NCBI GenBank assembly: GCA_030648035.1
Contig: JAUSII010000031.1
Location: forward strand, 1-43,626
Direction of reading: 5' to 3'
Source: Deltaproteobacteria bacterium
GTDB lineage: Bacteria > UBA10199 > SPLOWO2-01-44-7
Length of the DNA stretch: 43,626 nt
This document shows positions 1 to 8,915 of the stretch, in pieces. A model generated the notes under the pieces. That model made no database searches and had not been told where the DNA came from. It saw only the letters and a list, made by a program, of their open reading frames with translations. Every line of letters starts with the position of its first letter. The first letter of the stretch is position 1. The position numbers were made by a program, and so were the translations under genes.

Positions 1-476
1 GGCAGGAGGGTGAACAAATGATCGACGAGAGGCGAACCCTCACCACGGACGGCAAGAAAAGCATCTTCCAAATTTTCAAGAATAGTCCTTTTAAGATTTT
101 CAACATCGATGGATGTTGGCTGAACCGTCGCCGAAAATTCCCCCTCTACCGGCCGTTGTAACGATTCAACGCGGGCAAGTATTTTCTCTGTCACTGCCGA
201 GGATCCGTTATGAAAGAGGGCAAAGCCGAGAGTGAGCTTGGCTCTTCTTTCCCCGACAGGATCGCTTTTTTGATGGGCTTCGAGATAGGCATCCAGAGAG
301 TCGGAAAACAGTTTGGAATAAACGCCACGGGGAGATTCGTCGTTGAACACATCCCGCACCGCCAATACATCAGCCCCCAAAACTTCCGCCGTTACAAGGG
401 CTTGAGCGGCCAGAAGGGGGTCGGCATAAACCGAGGCCCCCACGCCAAAAAGCATAGAAATATCACCAATCGCCAT
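1..476 (-). CDS. Unknown protein, N-terminal part (runs off left edge)
   Basis: An open frame on the minus strand starts at an ATG (474-476) and runs through the left edge without a stop, giving about 158 residues. An in-frame TAG lies just upstream of the ATG, which fixes the start. The product begins MAIGDISMLFGVGASVYADP and is rich in Ala, Val and Leu, with a helical look. I see no signal peptide with a basic n-region and no catalytic motif, and I do not recognise the family. An open frame on the opposite strand (210-569) is treated as a shadow, because the minus frame has a more natural amino-acid composition and a well-placed start. Function unknown. Confidence 0.6.
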   Translation of the reverse strand, partial: MAIGDISMLFGVGASVYADPLLAAQALVTAEVLGADVLAVRDVFNDESPRGVYSKLFSDSLDAYLEAHQKSDPVGERRAKLTLGFALFHNGSSAVTEKILARVESLQRPVEGEFSATVQPTSIDVENLKRTILENLEDAFLAVRGEGSPLVDHLFTLL

Positions 477-520
477 ACATCCCTATTATCGGCAGAAAGG
501 CGAAAAAGTTGCCTCCAAAT

Positions 521-863
521 AAATAAGTGTCTTCGCGTCATCGAGTGGGTAAAAATGGTGGCCCTGTGAAGTCCCCCCTTTGAAAAAGGGGGGTCAAGGG
601 GGATTTTCTCCCGCCAACCGCTCTGTCACAACCTGAAAAATGGCTTCCATGACTCCATCCATCTGTCATTTTGTTTCTAAGTAGTCGCGAGTATTTTTTC
701 AATTTGGCATCGTATTCGAGCATGAGATTAAATCCCCCCTCACCCCCCTTTTTCAAAGGGGGGGAGTAAAATGCACACGCATTCTTGCCCGCTTCTATTC
801 AGCACCACCGCCTATTTCAATCCCCCAATTTACCCACTCAATGACGCAAAGACCCTTTATTTT
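521..863. mobile_element. MITE-like element with nested inverted repeats
   Basis: This fills the only long intergenic gap at the left end (477-912). The outer ends are imperfect inverted repeats: 521-556 reads AAATAAGTGTCTTCGCGTCA then TCGAGTGGGTAAA, and the reverse complement of 825-863 reads nearly the same (GTCTTTGCGTCATTGAGTGG). Inside them lie a second pair of arms, 572-607 and 728-765. Each is itself palindromic (CCCCCCTTTGAAAAAGGGGG type) and they are inverted relative to each other. Between the inner arms is the start of a DUF559-like reading frame. The arrangement fits an internally deleted, non-autonomous element. No transposase is encoded. Confidence 0.65.
538..723 (-). pseudogene. 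DUF559-like gene remnant inside the repeat element
   Basis: The frame starting at the ATG at 721-723 encodes MLEYDAKLKKYSRLLRNKMT. This resembles the N-terminus of DUF559 (very-short-patch-repair-like endonuclease) proteins, which typically open with Tyr, a basic LK-x-SR-x-LR stretch and an MT pair. After about 22 residues the similarity stops, and the frame runs into repeat-encoded sequence (KSPLTPLFQRGD). All catalytic parts of a DUF559 protein are missing. I infer a deletion derivative of a repeat-flanked DUF559 unit. The family assignment rests on a short stretch and is tentative. Confidence 0.45.
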
Positions 864-912
864 TTTGCGAGGAATTATTTTACGGTTTTAGGGAAGGTGC
901 TTTTTTAAAAGC

Positions 913-1557
913 TCACCCCCCGTTCAGGTGACTTCCTTTTTCGATTTGTCTGCGGATGATGAAATAGAGGGCGCCCAGAACGAGCACGGCGATGGCGAAG
1001 TAGATCAGCTTTGCTTTTAACACATGCGCCAGCACGGCCGGATCTTGCATAAGTGACGGTTGATCGCCGATCACCTCTCTGCCAAACCAGGCAAGCACAA
1101 AACACCAGAGGCCGGAACCGGTCAGAGTGGCAACGCTGAAGCGCAAAAAATTCATGCGCAAGATTCCGGCGGGAATGGAAATGAGATGGCGGGCCACCGG
1201 CAACAGGCGCGAGAGAAAAACACCGCCGGCTCCATATTTGAGGGCCCATTTTTCGGCAAAGGCCAACTTTTGGGGCGTGATGAAAAAATATTTTCCGAAT
1301 TTTAAAAGAAAGGGACGTCCGACCCACTGCGAAACAAAATAAGAAATAACCGAACCAAAATAAGAACCAAAAGTCCCCGCCGCCACCACTCCCCAGAAAT
1401 TCATCTGGCCCTGACTCGCCCAATAAGCCGCCGGCGGAATGATAATCTCGCTGGGAATGGGCACCACGGTCGATTCCAGCGCCATCAGCAAAAAAACGCC
1501 GAGGTAGTGCCAGTCGAGCACAAATTGAAACCAGACGGTTAAGAGATGATGGAACAT
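913..1557 (-). CDS. DedA family membrane protein
   Basis: A polytopic inner-membrane protein of 214 residues, the usual length for DedA/SNARE-associated proteins. The N-terminal half carries the family signature ESTVVPIPSEIIIPPAAY. The middle has GAGGVFLSRLLPVARHLISI, matching the conserved F-x-S-R-x-x-P-x-x-R motif around the membrane re-entrant arginines. Several hydrophobic segments follow, with a final helix near residues 185-205. DedA proteins are proton-motive-force-dependent transporters; characterised members recycle undecaprenyl phosphate or related lipid carriers. The substrate here cannot be read from sequence. Its start overlaps the end of mutY by 19 bp, so the two are probably cotranscribed. 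Confidence 0.9.
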   Translation of the reverse strand: MFHHLLTVWFQFVLDWHYLGVFLLMALESTVVPIPSEIIIPPAAYWASQGQMNFWGVVAAGTFGSYFGSVISYFVSQWVGRPFLLKFGKYFFITPQKLAFAEKWALKYGAGGVFLSRLLPVARHLISIPAGILRMNFLRFSVATLTGSGLWCFVLAWFGREVIGDQPSLMQDPAVLAHVLKAKLIYFAIAVLVLGALYFIIRRQIEKGSHLNGG

Positions 1558-2549
1558 ATTTTATGATTGAGCGACGAGGTCGGAAAGTTTTTCAATTCCG
1601 CCGGTCGAATCCACTGATATTCGACATATTGCCCGCCCAGTTTTGGTTTCCCTTTTCGAAACCGATACAGATGCGGCGTCATGCGGATGCTTCTGTTCAT
1701 AATCGCGTGCCGCACCACCGCCAATGGACCTCTCGATTCCACATCCAAACCCAAATGACAAGGATCGATTTGCGGAAATTCCCACATCGACTGAAGATGT
1801 TTTTTTTCTCCGCGCCGCGCGAGCAGATACGAGCCATTTTTTTCAATCAGCGCCGCAATGAGAGAGACTTTTTCCACCGCCTGTTTTTTTGGGGGCGTCG
1901 GATAGTCGGCCACTTTTTTTGTAATAAAAGCCTGGCACTCTTTTTTGAGTGGGCAGATGCCGCACTTCCAATCTTTGGGTGTGCAGACCAGAGCGCCCAA
2001 CTCCATCAGCGCCTGATTGAAATCCCCCGGCCTCGATTTTGAAACAAGGCCCGCTGCCAAAGCCCACAACTTTTCATGGAGAGGTTTTGCCTTGGGATCT
2101 CCCTTCAAGGCGAAGAGACGAGTCAACACGCGAATCACATTCCCATCGACCAACGGGACCGGCTCGTTAAAAGCAATCGAGGCAATCGCCCCTGCCGAAT
2201 AGGGCCCGATCCCCGGCAATGTGAGTAGGGCATCACGCGTGGAGGGAAAACAACCGCCGTGCTCGTGGACAATAATTCCCGCCGCCTTGTGCAGGTTGCG
2301 CGCGCGAGAATAATAACCGAGCCCCGACCAGATTTTTAAAACCTCGTCGATGGAAGCTTCCGCCAGACGGGTTACATTCGGAAACTGTTTCAGAAAGCGG
2401 CTATAATAAGGAAGCACGGTATCGACCTGCGTCTGTTGCAACATCATTTCAGAAATCCACGTTTTATAGGGATCGGGTTTTGACAAACGCCAAGGAAGAT
2501 CGCGCCTGTTCTTGTCATACCATTTCAAAATTTTTTCAGTAGACTTCAT
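1539..2549 (-). CDS. mutY: A/G-specific adenine DNA glycosylase MutY
   Basis: Removes adenine mispaired with 8-oxoguanine in base-excision repair. Visible landmarks in order are LPWR near the N-terminus, WISEMMLQQTQVDTVLPYYS with the catalytic Glu, the helix-hairpin-helix LPGIGPYSAGAIASIAF, VDGNVIRVLTR with the catalytic Asp, and a four-cysteine iron-sulfur loop CTPKDWKCGICPLKKEC. A C-terminal NUDIX-like domain recognises 8-oxoG. The open frame extends to 2585, but the ATG at 2547-2549 is preferred: the protein then begins MKSTEKILKWYDKNRRDLPW as in homologues, and overlap with the divergent protease start is avoided. Length is about 336 residues, normal for the family. Confidence 0.95.
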   Translation of the reverse strand: MKSTEKILKWYDKNRRDLPWRLSKPDPYKTWISEMMLQQTQVDTVLPYYSRFLKQFPNVTRLAEASIDEVLKIWSGLGYYSRARNLHKAAGIIVHEHGGCFPSTRDALLTLPGIGPYSAGAIASIAFNEPVPLVDGNVIRVLTRLFALKGDPKAKPLHEKLWALAAGLVSKSRPGDFNQALMELGALVCTPKDWKCGICPLKKECQAFITKKVADYPTPPKKQAVEKVSLIAALIEKNGSYLLARRGEKKHLQSMWEFPQIDPCHLGLDVESRGPLAVVRHAIMNRSIRMTPHLYRFRKGKPKLGGQYVEYQWIRPAELKNFPTSSLNHKICSIIS

Positions 2550-2575
2550 ATCCGCTTCATGGTGGAAAAACGGCC

Positions 2576-3358
2576 GTGCTGTCAACCTCTCAAAAGTGGC
2601 CCAAAGACTGGATGGTTCTCGGTTTTTTTGTGGTGCTGGTTTTATTTCAGATTCCCACCGCCATCATCATTCGCGACATTTCCATCCCGCTCGGTGTTCT
2701 GCTCAATGAATATGTTTTGCTGATGGGGGGTTCCCTGCTGGTGGCCTTAAGGTGGGGAAACTTTTCAAACCTCTTTCCGTTCCAGAAGAGGGAGAAAAAA
2801 ACATTTTTCTGGGCGATCCTCATGACCCTGGCACTGGTGGTGATCATCGACGGCATCGCCTTCTGGAGCGAAAAAATATTTCCCCTGCCGCCCGAGATAA
2901 AGGCGATGCTCAAAAAACTGATGACGGTCCATTCGTGGCAGGAGGGTGTCTGGCGCTGGTTTTTGCTCTGCATCACACCGGCCCTCTGTGAAGAGATTTT
3001 TTTCAGGGGTCTCTTTCAAAACACCCTCGCCCATCGTTGGAACCGGAAATCGGCCCTCATCATGACGGCTGTCGCCTTTGCCGCCATCCACGGCATTCCG
3101 CAATATTTTCACCTCTACCTTCTATTGGGCTTTTATCTGGGGTGGCTGATGCTGGAGAGCAGAAGCCTCTTCTTCCCCATTCTGGCTCATTTCATCAATA
3201 ACAGTTGGACTTTTATCAACTTCTGTCTGGGAAACGAAACCGTGGTTGGGGATAACTGGCATGGGACAGATACGCTTATGATCGCCCTTGCCCTCTTCGT
3301 TTTTTTTGTCTCGGCTTTCCGTTTCAGGGAATCGTGCAGAAAAATTCAAAATTCGTGA
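2576..3358 (+). CDS. CPBP family intramembrane glutamic endopeptidase
   Basis: A 260-residue multi-pass membrane protein of the CAAX-protease/bacteriocin-processing (CPBP, Abi) family. The three family motifs are present: CEEIFFRGLF (catalytic Glu pair plus Arg), FAAIHGIPQ (His), and AHFINNSW (His plus Asn). At least six hydrophobic segments surround them. A GTG at 2576 is taken as the start, with GGTGGA about ten bases upstream; an ATG at 2612 is the alternative. It is divergent from mutY and is followed after 9 bp by the kinase-like pair, so the three plus-strand genes probably form one transcript. The substrate is unknown. Confidence 0.88.
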   Translation: MLSTSQKWPKDWMVLGFFVVLVLFQIPTAIIIRDISIPLGVLLNEYVLLMGGSLLVALRWGNFSNLFPFQKREKKTFFWAILMTLALVVIIDGIAFWSEKIFPLPPEIKAMLKKLMTVHSWQEGVWRWFLLCITPALCEEIFFRGLFQNTLAHRWNRKSALIMTAVAFAAIHGIPQYFHLYLLLGFYLGWLMLESRSLFFPILAHFINNSWTFINFCLGNETVVGDNWHGTDTLMIALALFVFFVSAFRFRESCRKIQNS

Positions 3359-3367
3359 AAAACCTGT

Positions 3368-4174
3368 TTGACCCGATTCACTCCGTTTGGTAGTCAGAGG
3401 AAGTTGATAAAAAACTTTCACATCGGCATCATGGGCAACCTCTTCTCCGGCAAAACCACGCTCATGAACGCGTTGTCGAAAGATCCCTATAAAAAAGATC
3501 TCGAAGCACTCCTCGACAACGGAGAACTCCACACATTTTCAGAGCGGGTTGAAAAAGATTCCCTGGCCGATCAGTGCCTGGCCCTTTTTTATCAGGATCG
3601 GGTGGCCAACATTTTTCCGACGGAAGTCGCCTTTCTTCATATGCGCACCCTTCAGCAAAGAGAGATTCGCCATCTGATGACAAAAGAAAACCACCGCGGC
3701 GTTGTCATCGTGGAGGATCGCCCCTTCATCGACGGGCCGGAGGTTTTTGTTCAAAGAATGATTCAGTCGGGAGAAATGCCAAAGGCCCACGCGAGACTCT
3801 ACAAGACAATTTTGAAACAGATCATGGAGCAGGAGCGAATCCGTTTTCCAGATTTGATGGTCTATCTTCGCTCCGAACCCGAATCACTCGAAAACCGGCG
3901 CGAAAAGCGGGCCGCCGATGGAGATGGTTATGCCGCTTCCATCCAGCCCGGCTATCTCAAAGAAATTCACGATTGCTATGAGCAGTTGGTGACAAACTGG
4001 AAGAGAATTCTTCTCCGTTATCAGGAGATGACCATTGTGCCGCCAGACATTGATCTGATTATTCTTCCGGCCGAGATCGACATGTATGAACACCCCGACT
4101 ATGTGCATGTTGCGGCCGCCACCATCCGCGAAAAAATGCGCCGGATGATCGCCGCCCGGAGAAACAACTTGTGA
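3368..4174 (+). CDS. Deoxynucleoside kinase-like P-loop protein, copy 1
   Basis: A 268-residue P-loop kinase resembling the deoxynucleoside kinase (dNK/dGK/dCK) family, which phosphorylates deoxynucleosides for salvage. Seen are a Walker A GNLFSGKTT near residues 23-31, an FSERV segment in the place of the family's Glu motif, VIVEDRPFIDGPEVF resembling the DRS loop, and YLRSEPESLENRREKR resembling the LID arginine segment. The start is uncertain. A TTG at 3368 gives the longest form, and a TTG at 3404 (just before NFHIGIMG) gives an N-terminus closer to the usual family length. It overlaps the next kinase gene by 4 bp (GTGA), indicating translational coupling. The exact substrate is not inferable. 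Confidence 0.75.
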   Translation: MTRFTPFGSQRKLIKNFHIGIMGNLFSGKTTLMNALSKDPYKKDLEALLDNGELHTFSERVEKDSLADQCLALFYQDRVANIFPTEVAFLHMRTLQQREIRHLMTKENHRGVVIVEDRPFIDGPEVFVQRMIQSGEMPKAHARLYKTILKQIMEQERIRFPDLMVYLRSEPESLENRREKRAADGDGYAASIQPGYLKEIHDCYEQLVTNWKRILLRYQEMTIVPPDIDLIILPAEIDMYEHPDYVHVAAATIREKMRRMIAARRNNL

Positions 4175-5070
4175 ACCTTATTGCCGACGAATCCATTCCG
4201 CGCCACCAGATTCCCAACCGGCTTACCTCGGTGGAGCGTCGCCTCACCAAACTTTTTTCTGAAAACCAGAAGCTGGTCGCCTGTGTCGGCAATATCGGCA
4301 CCGGAAAAAGTTCGCTGGTAAAATATCTGGCCTTCAACACCGGCATGAATGCCCTGTTTGAATTGCCCGATGAAGGCTTTGAAGACTACATTCCGGGCAA
4401 TCCGGCCATCTATCATCTGCTCAACACCTCCAAAGATTCGGCCAAACGGACCTTGGGAACTTATTACGGCGCCATCAACAATTTTCTGGAGGCCCACAAA
4501 ACGCACCCGGTGGAAAGTCCAGGATGGATGCACGCCAAACAGTCGCTGGAAAAATCGGCGCTCGACATTCAGCACGCCTATCTCGATCTGCGCAAAATGC
4601 AGTTGCAATCGGCGCCGCACTTGAAAGGTTCCACCTGCATCGACGGCTCTCCATTGGCCGACCGCCATGCTTTCTGTGAGGTGTTGCACAACGACATGGA
4701 GATCCCGTTTTTGAGCGCACATGGTTTGCAAAAAATAGAGGAACGTCTCAAAAGAGATTTTGACCCTTTAAAAAAACCCGACCTGATGATTCTTCTGCAT
4801 GGTCCGGTGGAGATGTTGCTCGATAATATCCGCGAACGGGAACGCAAAGAAGAATTGAAAAGCGGCGAGAAACAGGAGCTTCCCGAAGGGCTTGTCCGCC
4901 TTGTGAGAGCACTCAACCAACGCTACGGCGCTTTTACAGATGTGTTGCAGAGAAACAACAGCTACACCGGCCCGGTTTTGAATATTGATGTTTCAAAGAT
5001 AGATTTCGTCTCGAACGTGCGTCATCTGATTGCGGTGTTTGAGGGGATTGAAACACTTCTCCCCTCATAA
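4171..5070 (+). CDS. Deoxynucleoside kinase-like P-loop protein, copy 2 (divergent)
   Basis: A 299-residue protein starting at GTG 4171, overlapping the previous stop. It has a P-loop VGNIGTGKSS near residues 39-48, preceded by an unusually long N-terminal extension of about 35 residues. FELPDEGFEDY follows the P-loop in the place of the acidic substrate motif. CIDGSPLADRHAF is a degenerate DRS-type loop, and LMILLHGPVEMLLDNIRERE matches the YL-x-PE-x-x-LxRI-x-R region. It is clearly related to deoxynucleoside kinases but strongly diverged from its neighbour. The tandem arrangement recalls heterodimeric dNK pairs in some Firmicutes, but that is inference. Its 3' end overlaps the convergent 1265-residue gene by 49 bp. 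Confidence 0.65.
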   Translation: MNLIADESIPRHQIPNRLTSVERRLTKLFSENQKLVACVGNIGTGKSSLVKYLAFNTGMNALFELPDEGFEDYIPGNPAIYHLLNTSKDSAKRTLGTYYGAINNFLEAHKTHPVESPGWMHAKQSLEKSALDIQHAYLDLRKMQLQSAPHLKGSTCIDGSPLADRHAFCEVLHNDMEIPFLSAHGLQKIEERLKRDFDPLKKPDLMILLHGPVEMLLDNIRERERKEELKSGEKQELPEGLVRLVRALNQRYGAFTDVLQRNNSYTGPVLNIDVSKIDFVSNVRHLIAVFEGIETLLPS

Positions 5071-8000
5071 CTCCAGTTTCCCAGATCGAGTAGAATCAAT
5101 GCCCCTTGCGCGGTGCCATCATAGGAATAAAAATCGATATTGAAGCGGCCGTTCGGAAGCCTCGTAAACAAAATACTGTCGAGAAGATGGGAATTGCTCA
5201 CCTGAAAATCTGGATGGCTCGGGGCGGCATAAAATTCGGTGCCCGGCATATCTTTTCCGAGTTGAACCGAATGATTATGAAAATCACCCATCTCGGCTCT
5301 TCGGTGGAGCAGAATATCCGACTGGGTATAGGTGCCATCTCCCGTTTTTTGGGTTGGTTCGATCGGTGAAACAAGAACCCGGCGTTTGAACGTAATATTC
5401 CCCCCCACTTCGCTGTCGAGAATATCGAAAAAATCTCTGTCCAGGAGAGAACCGACTTCATTGCGCCAGAGAGGATCTTCCAATGCACGGACCATGGCGA
5501 AAAGCTTGATCAGATCGGCCTCCGAACAACGGGAGAGGGCACCCAGAGAATTCTTTTCCGCCTCCCCCTGCTCCGGCAAGGATTTAAAATGGCGAGCCTC
5601 CGGCTCCAGGTGCCTTAATTTTTCGGTCAGCCATGCCTTCAAAGATTCCCTCCCCCCTGCCAGAAGGGTTTTAAGAGTCGGGTCTTTGAGATAATTTTCA
5701 AAGTCCTTCTGGAGAAAGGCATGATCGGAGACTCTATAGGAATAGTCTGTTTTCGCAACCAACGGATGGCGGAATATCTTTCCGGCATAGACGGTGGATT
5801 CATAAATATCTTCGGGTTTGTCCAAAAGTTTTTTGAAATCGGGTTTGACTTTGGAATATTCCATAATCATCAGGTCGGGCATAATCCTGGAAAAGGCTTC
5901 CAGTGAATTACTGAAGCGATCAAAATGATTGAAAAGATTCTCACGGGAGAGACCGTAGCGCTGTTCGAGGCGCTTGAGAGTGAATTGAAAGGCTTCATTG
6001 TTCCGGAAAATTTTCTGAATATCGCCGTTTAGAACGGGAGTTTCAAGAATCGGAAAAATTTCCACTCTTCCACTGGCCGATGGGGGGCGAGTAGCGATCG
6101 AAAACTGAAAGCCAAAACTGGCCAAAGAATGCGGAACAAAACCGTAATCCATCAGCTGTTTCAGAGATGTGGTGATCCCCTCCAACCGGCTTAAGGCAAG
6201 ATGAAAATCGATTCTCACTTTGCCGCCATCCATCGCCATCAAAGCTCCAATATGCATCTCCTCTTCTGCCGTTTTCGGCTTGAAATAATTGTTCAGGGAA
6301 TCCTTTTGATTGAAAAGCTGCCATTTATAATCAGGTATCGTATCCAGAAGTTGGGCAAGGCGCAAAAAGTTCTCACGCTCTTCTTCAGTCAGGGTCAAAA
6401 GAGAGAAGAAAACACCCGCTGAAAAATGCGGCGCTATTTTTTCAAGATAGGGTTTGGCCGCGTCGAACCATGTCCAAAATTGGGTCTCTTCACCACGATC
6501 CGTCATTCCATGATAGGCCGTAGCCATCGAAATCATATCACGATGAGGAAGCTTTAAATCCGGCATGTGCCGATTCGCCTGATTCAAAAAGTCCTCCAAC
6601 CATTTTTGTACTTCGGGATTGGCATGCAGGGTGAGCAGGTGGGAAAAAGGATAGTATTTTTCTTTTTGAGCAAAAACATCCTGCCCAAAATTCATGTCGA
6701 AAAGGTCACTCGATTCCTGAATATCCAAATGAGGTTTCAGGGTTTCATACAGGGCGATGACTTCGGGTTTCAAAAGATGCTGGGCGTAGGCTTCAGCTTT
6801 CTGCAAAAGAAGATACTGGTCCATGACTGAAATCTGTGTCGGGTCGGCACCGTAGGCATGGTAAACCTTCTGCATCGCCTCTTGTGCAACAGCCGAAAAT
6901 TGGTCGAGCTTGTCGGCCACGCGACTGTCAATTTCCGGCATGACAGGGTGGCGGATAAAAAAGGATTCGGGATTTTCTTTGGTTACAATTTCAATAAACA
7001 GGCCAAAAGAATCTGCTTTCGGCACACCGCGTTTTAATTTCTGAAACGCCTCAATGTATCGCGGCTCCGACATCTGCCCGATCTGGAGGGGGGATAGAGA
7101 GAGAAGTTGATAGGGTCTTTCGATGTGAAATATAAAATTGTTCTCCCCCCAACGGTCTTTTTTCACCTCCACAAAGGAGATTCCATATTGGGTCTCCATC
7201 ACTTTTACGACCTGTGCATAATCGATATTTTCCCGCTCCTTCAGCCAGGCTGTTAATGAAAAGGTGTCGGAATGACTGTCCCAGATGACCGCAATCAGGG
7301 GTTCCCATTGAACATCTCTTGAGTCCAATTCTTTTGCGCTCTGCAACCCGACCAAAATATTTTTAAGCTTTTGAAAGGTGGATGGCCATTCTTCGGATGG
7401 AATTTTTTGAAAGAGGCGGTAGAGAAATTCCATTTTTTCAGGATCTTCATCACTGCCGTTACTCCCCGGCCTGAAAGAAGTGGAAAATGGAACGGAGCGC
7501 TGTTGGATTATTTCTTTCTCAAGTGATTTGTCCCTATTCCAGTAGGTTTTGAACGTGTTCAAGCCTACTTCGCGGAGATACCTAAGATCAGACACTGTAA
7601 AATGTCGCATGAAAGTCCGATAAAAATGGGTGAACTCTTTTTCGGTAAAGAGAGGGTGAATGGGATAAATATCCTGATAATTTATATTTTGACGGTTGCC
7701 TCCACTTCCAAAATAGGGGAATATCAACCCATTATACTGAAGGTGCCGAATGTGTTCGGTGTCGTCTATTCTATTTGAAGAGGGCCATCCAAAGTAAATA
7801 GTCGAGCCGGCAAAAACATTGTAGGTCTCCTCAAGCTCGGCAAGTGACCCCACATTCTTTTGATATTGGAAGGCCAAATAGTAACTGCATGGATCCTGAT
7901 GCAAAGAGAGTTTGGGGTGAAGCCGGTGATGCTCCTCCATAAAATCAAGGGCCCCCTTTTCTTGGGCCAGCAGGTAGAGCCAGAAGATATCTTCATCTTC

Positions 8001-8819
8001 GAAATACGAAAATACATATTCCCGTTCATGATGATCGAGAGGTTCATTGGGCCCAAACCGGCTATAAAAACCTTCCAGAAAATTTATGAATCGGTCTGTT
8101 CTGTCCGTTTCCGATTCGGCAATCTCTTTAATGCGTATTCGCAAATCCAGTAAATCATTCTGCGGAAAAATCTTGGAGAGGAGTTTGCGCAATTTTCCGG
8201 TCCGTTCCAGATGTTCCCAATAACCGGGAGTCGTCTCCGATTTTTTATACTGGTCGATATACAAGGGTGCATGCGTTGCCGAAATGGGTTCTCCCAGCAG
8301 ATCAGAGTATCGACGAATGAAGGGGAGAATTTCAGGGATGTCACTAAGCTGAACCCAGTTTTGCAGGGAATGGGCCATATCGGTTTGGTCGCTGAAGGTT
8401 TTTTGAAATATTTTTTCAGCCGGATGAATCTGGGGGATGCCGAACGTTTCTGGAAAAGTCTCCCTGGCTTTTTCAAGAAAGGTGATGACTTTTTCAACAT
8501 TGCGATTTTTTAGAACAGAAAGCCAACCTTCATAATCTTTTGTTCTTCGGCAAAGATTGACATCCATCCACCGGGAGTGTTCTTTTACAAAACAGTGTTG
8601 TGGGGAAGGGTCATTACCAAAAACTTCAATATCCCCTGTCGTCAGTTGGTAACGGAATGTTTTTTCAAGATAGTCGATCAGTTTTTGAACGGCAGGGTCG
8701 GCCTCGATACGACGAGGTTCCGATGGAGGGCGCTTTGGTTTGGAAACGGCTTTTTTCGATGGCAGATCGATATCGAGCCCCAAAGCATCTCTTTTCGGTG
8801 TTTTTCGGATACGCTCCAC
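5022..8819 (-). CDS. Unknown 1265-residue protein
   Basis: A single uninterrupted frame from GTG 8817-8819, preceded by an ideal Shine-Dalgarno sequence (GAGAGGAGGAATCTTC). No signal peptide or membrane segment is evident, so it is probably cytoplasmic. The first 35 residues are basic and Pro/Lys-rich (PSKKAVSKPKRPPSEPRR). The body is rich in aromatic and charged residues, with a helical-repeat look but no clear repeat unit that I could align. The last 150 residues, containing DFHNHSVQLGKDMPG and FNIDFYSYDGTAQGALI, look more beta-rich. I do not recognise any family. It is monocistronic, and its C-terminal 15 codons overlap the convergent kinase gene. Confidence 0.8.
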   Translation of the reverse strand: MERIRKTPKRDALGLDIDLPSKKAVSKPKRPPSEPRRIEADPAVQKLIDYLEKTFRYQLTTGDIEVFGNDPSPQHCFVKEHSRWMDVNLCRRTKDYEGWLSVLKNRNVEKVITFLEKARETFPETFGIPQIHPAEKIFQKTFSDQTDMAHSLQNWVQLSDIPEILPFIRRYSDLLGEPISATHAPLYIDQYKKSETTPGYWEHLERTGKLRKLLSKIFPQNDLLDLRIRIKEIAESETDRTDRFINFLEGFYSRFGPNEPLDHHEREYVFSYFEDEDIFWLYLLAQEKGALDFMEEHHRLHPKLSLHQDPCSYYLAFQYQKNVGSLAELEETYNVFAGSTIYFGWPSSNRIDDTEHIRHLQYNGLIFPYFGSGGNRQNINYQDIYPIHPLFTEKEFTHFYRTFMRHFTVSDLRYLREVGLNTFKTYWNRDKSLEKEIIQQRSVPFSTSFRPGSNGSDEDPEKMEFLYRLFQKIPSEEWPSTFQKLKNILVGLQSAKELDSRDVQWEPLIAVIWDSHSDTFSLTAWLKERENIDYAQVVKVMETQYGISFVEVKKDRWGENNFIFHIERPYQLLSLSPLQIGQMSEPRYIEAFQKLKRGVPKADSFGLFIEIVTKENPESFFIRHPVMPEIDSRVADKLDQFSAVAQEAMQKVYHAYGADPTQISVMDQYLLLQKAEAYAQHLLKPEVIALYETLKPHLDIQESSDLFDMNFGQDVFAQKEKYYPFSHLLTLHANPEVQKWLEDFLNQANRHMPDLKLPHRDMISMATAYHGMTDRGEETQFWTWFDAAKPYLEKIAPHFSAGVFFSLLTLTEEERENFLRLAQLLDTIPDYKWQLFNQKDSLNNYFKPKTAEEEMHIGALMAMDGGKVRIDFHLALSRLEGITTSLKQLMDYGFVPHSLASFGFQFSIATRPPSASGRVEIFPILETPVLNGDIQKIFRNNEAFQFTLKRLEQRYGLSRENLFNHFDRFSNSLEAFSRIMPDLMIMEYSKVKPDFKKLLDKPEDIYESTVYAGKIFRHPLVAKTDYSYRVSDHAFLQKDFENYLKDPTLKTLLAGGRESLKAWLTEKLRHLEPEARHFKSLPEQGEAEKNSLGALSRCSEADLIKLFAMVRALEDPLWRNEVGSLLDRDFFDILDSEVGGNITFKRRVLVSPIEPTQKTGDGTYTQSDILLHRRAEMGDFHNHSVQLGKDMPGTEFYAAPSHPDFQVSNSHLLDSILFTRLPNGRFNIDFYSYDGTAQGALILLDLGNWSYEGRSVSIPSNTAIR

Positions 8820-8915
8820 GAAGATTCCTCCTCTCTTCTATTTTCGGCTTTAGAGAGGGGCAAAGTTGCTTGCTCCAGGGCTTATTTTAAAAAGAACAAT
8901 AATATCAAATATTTA

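Noticed and set aside
210-569. 119-codon plus-strand frame at the left end
   Set aside because: It lies antisense to the partial gene at 1-476 and runs into the outer inverted repeat. The minus frame has the better composition.
905-1423. 172-codon minus-strand frame overlapping DedA
   Set aside because: It is a frame-shifted reading of the DedA gene; its Cys/Arg-rich composition is typical of a shadow.
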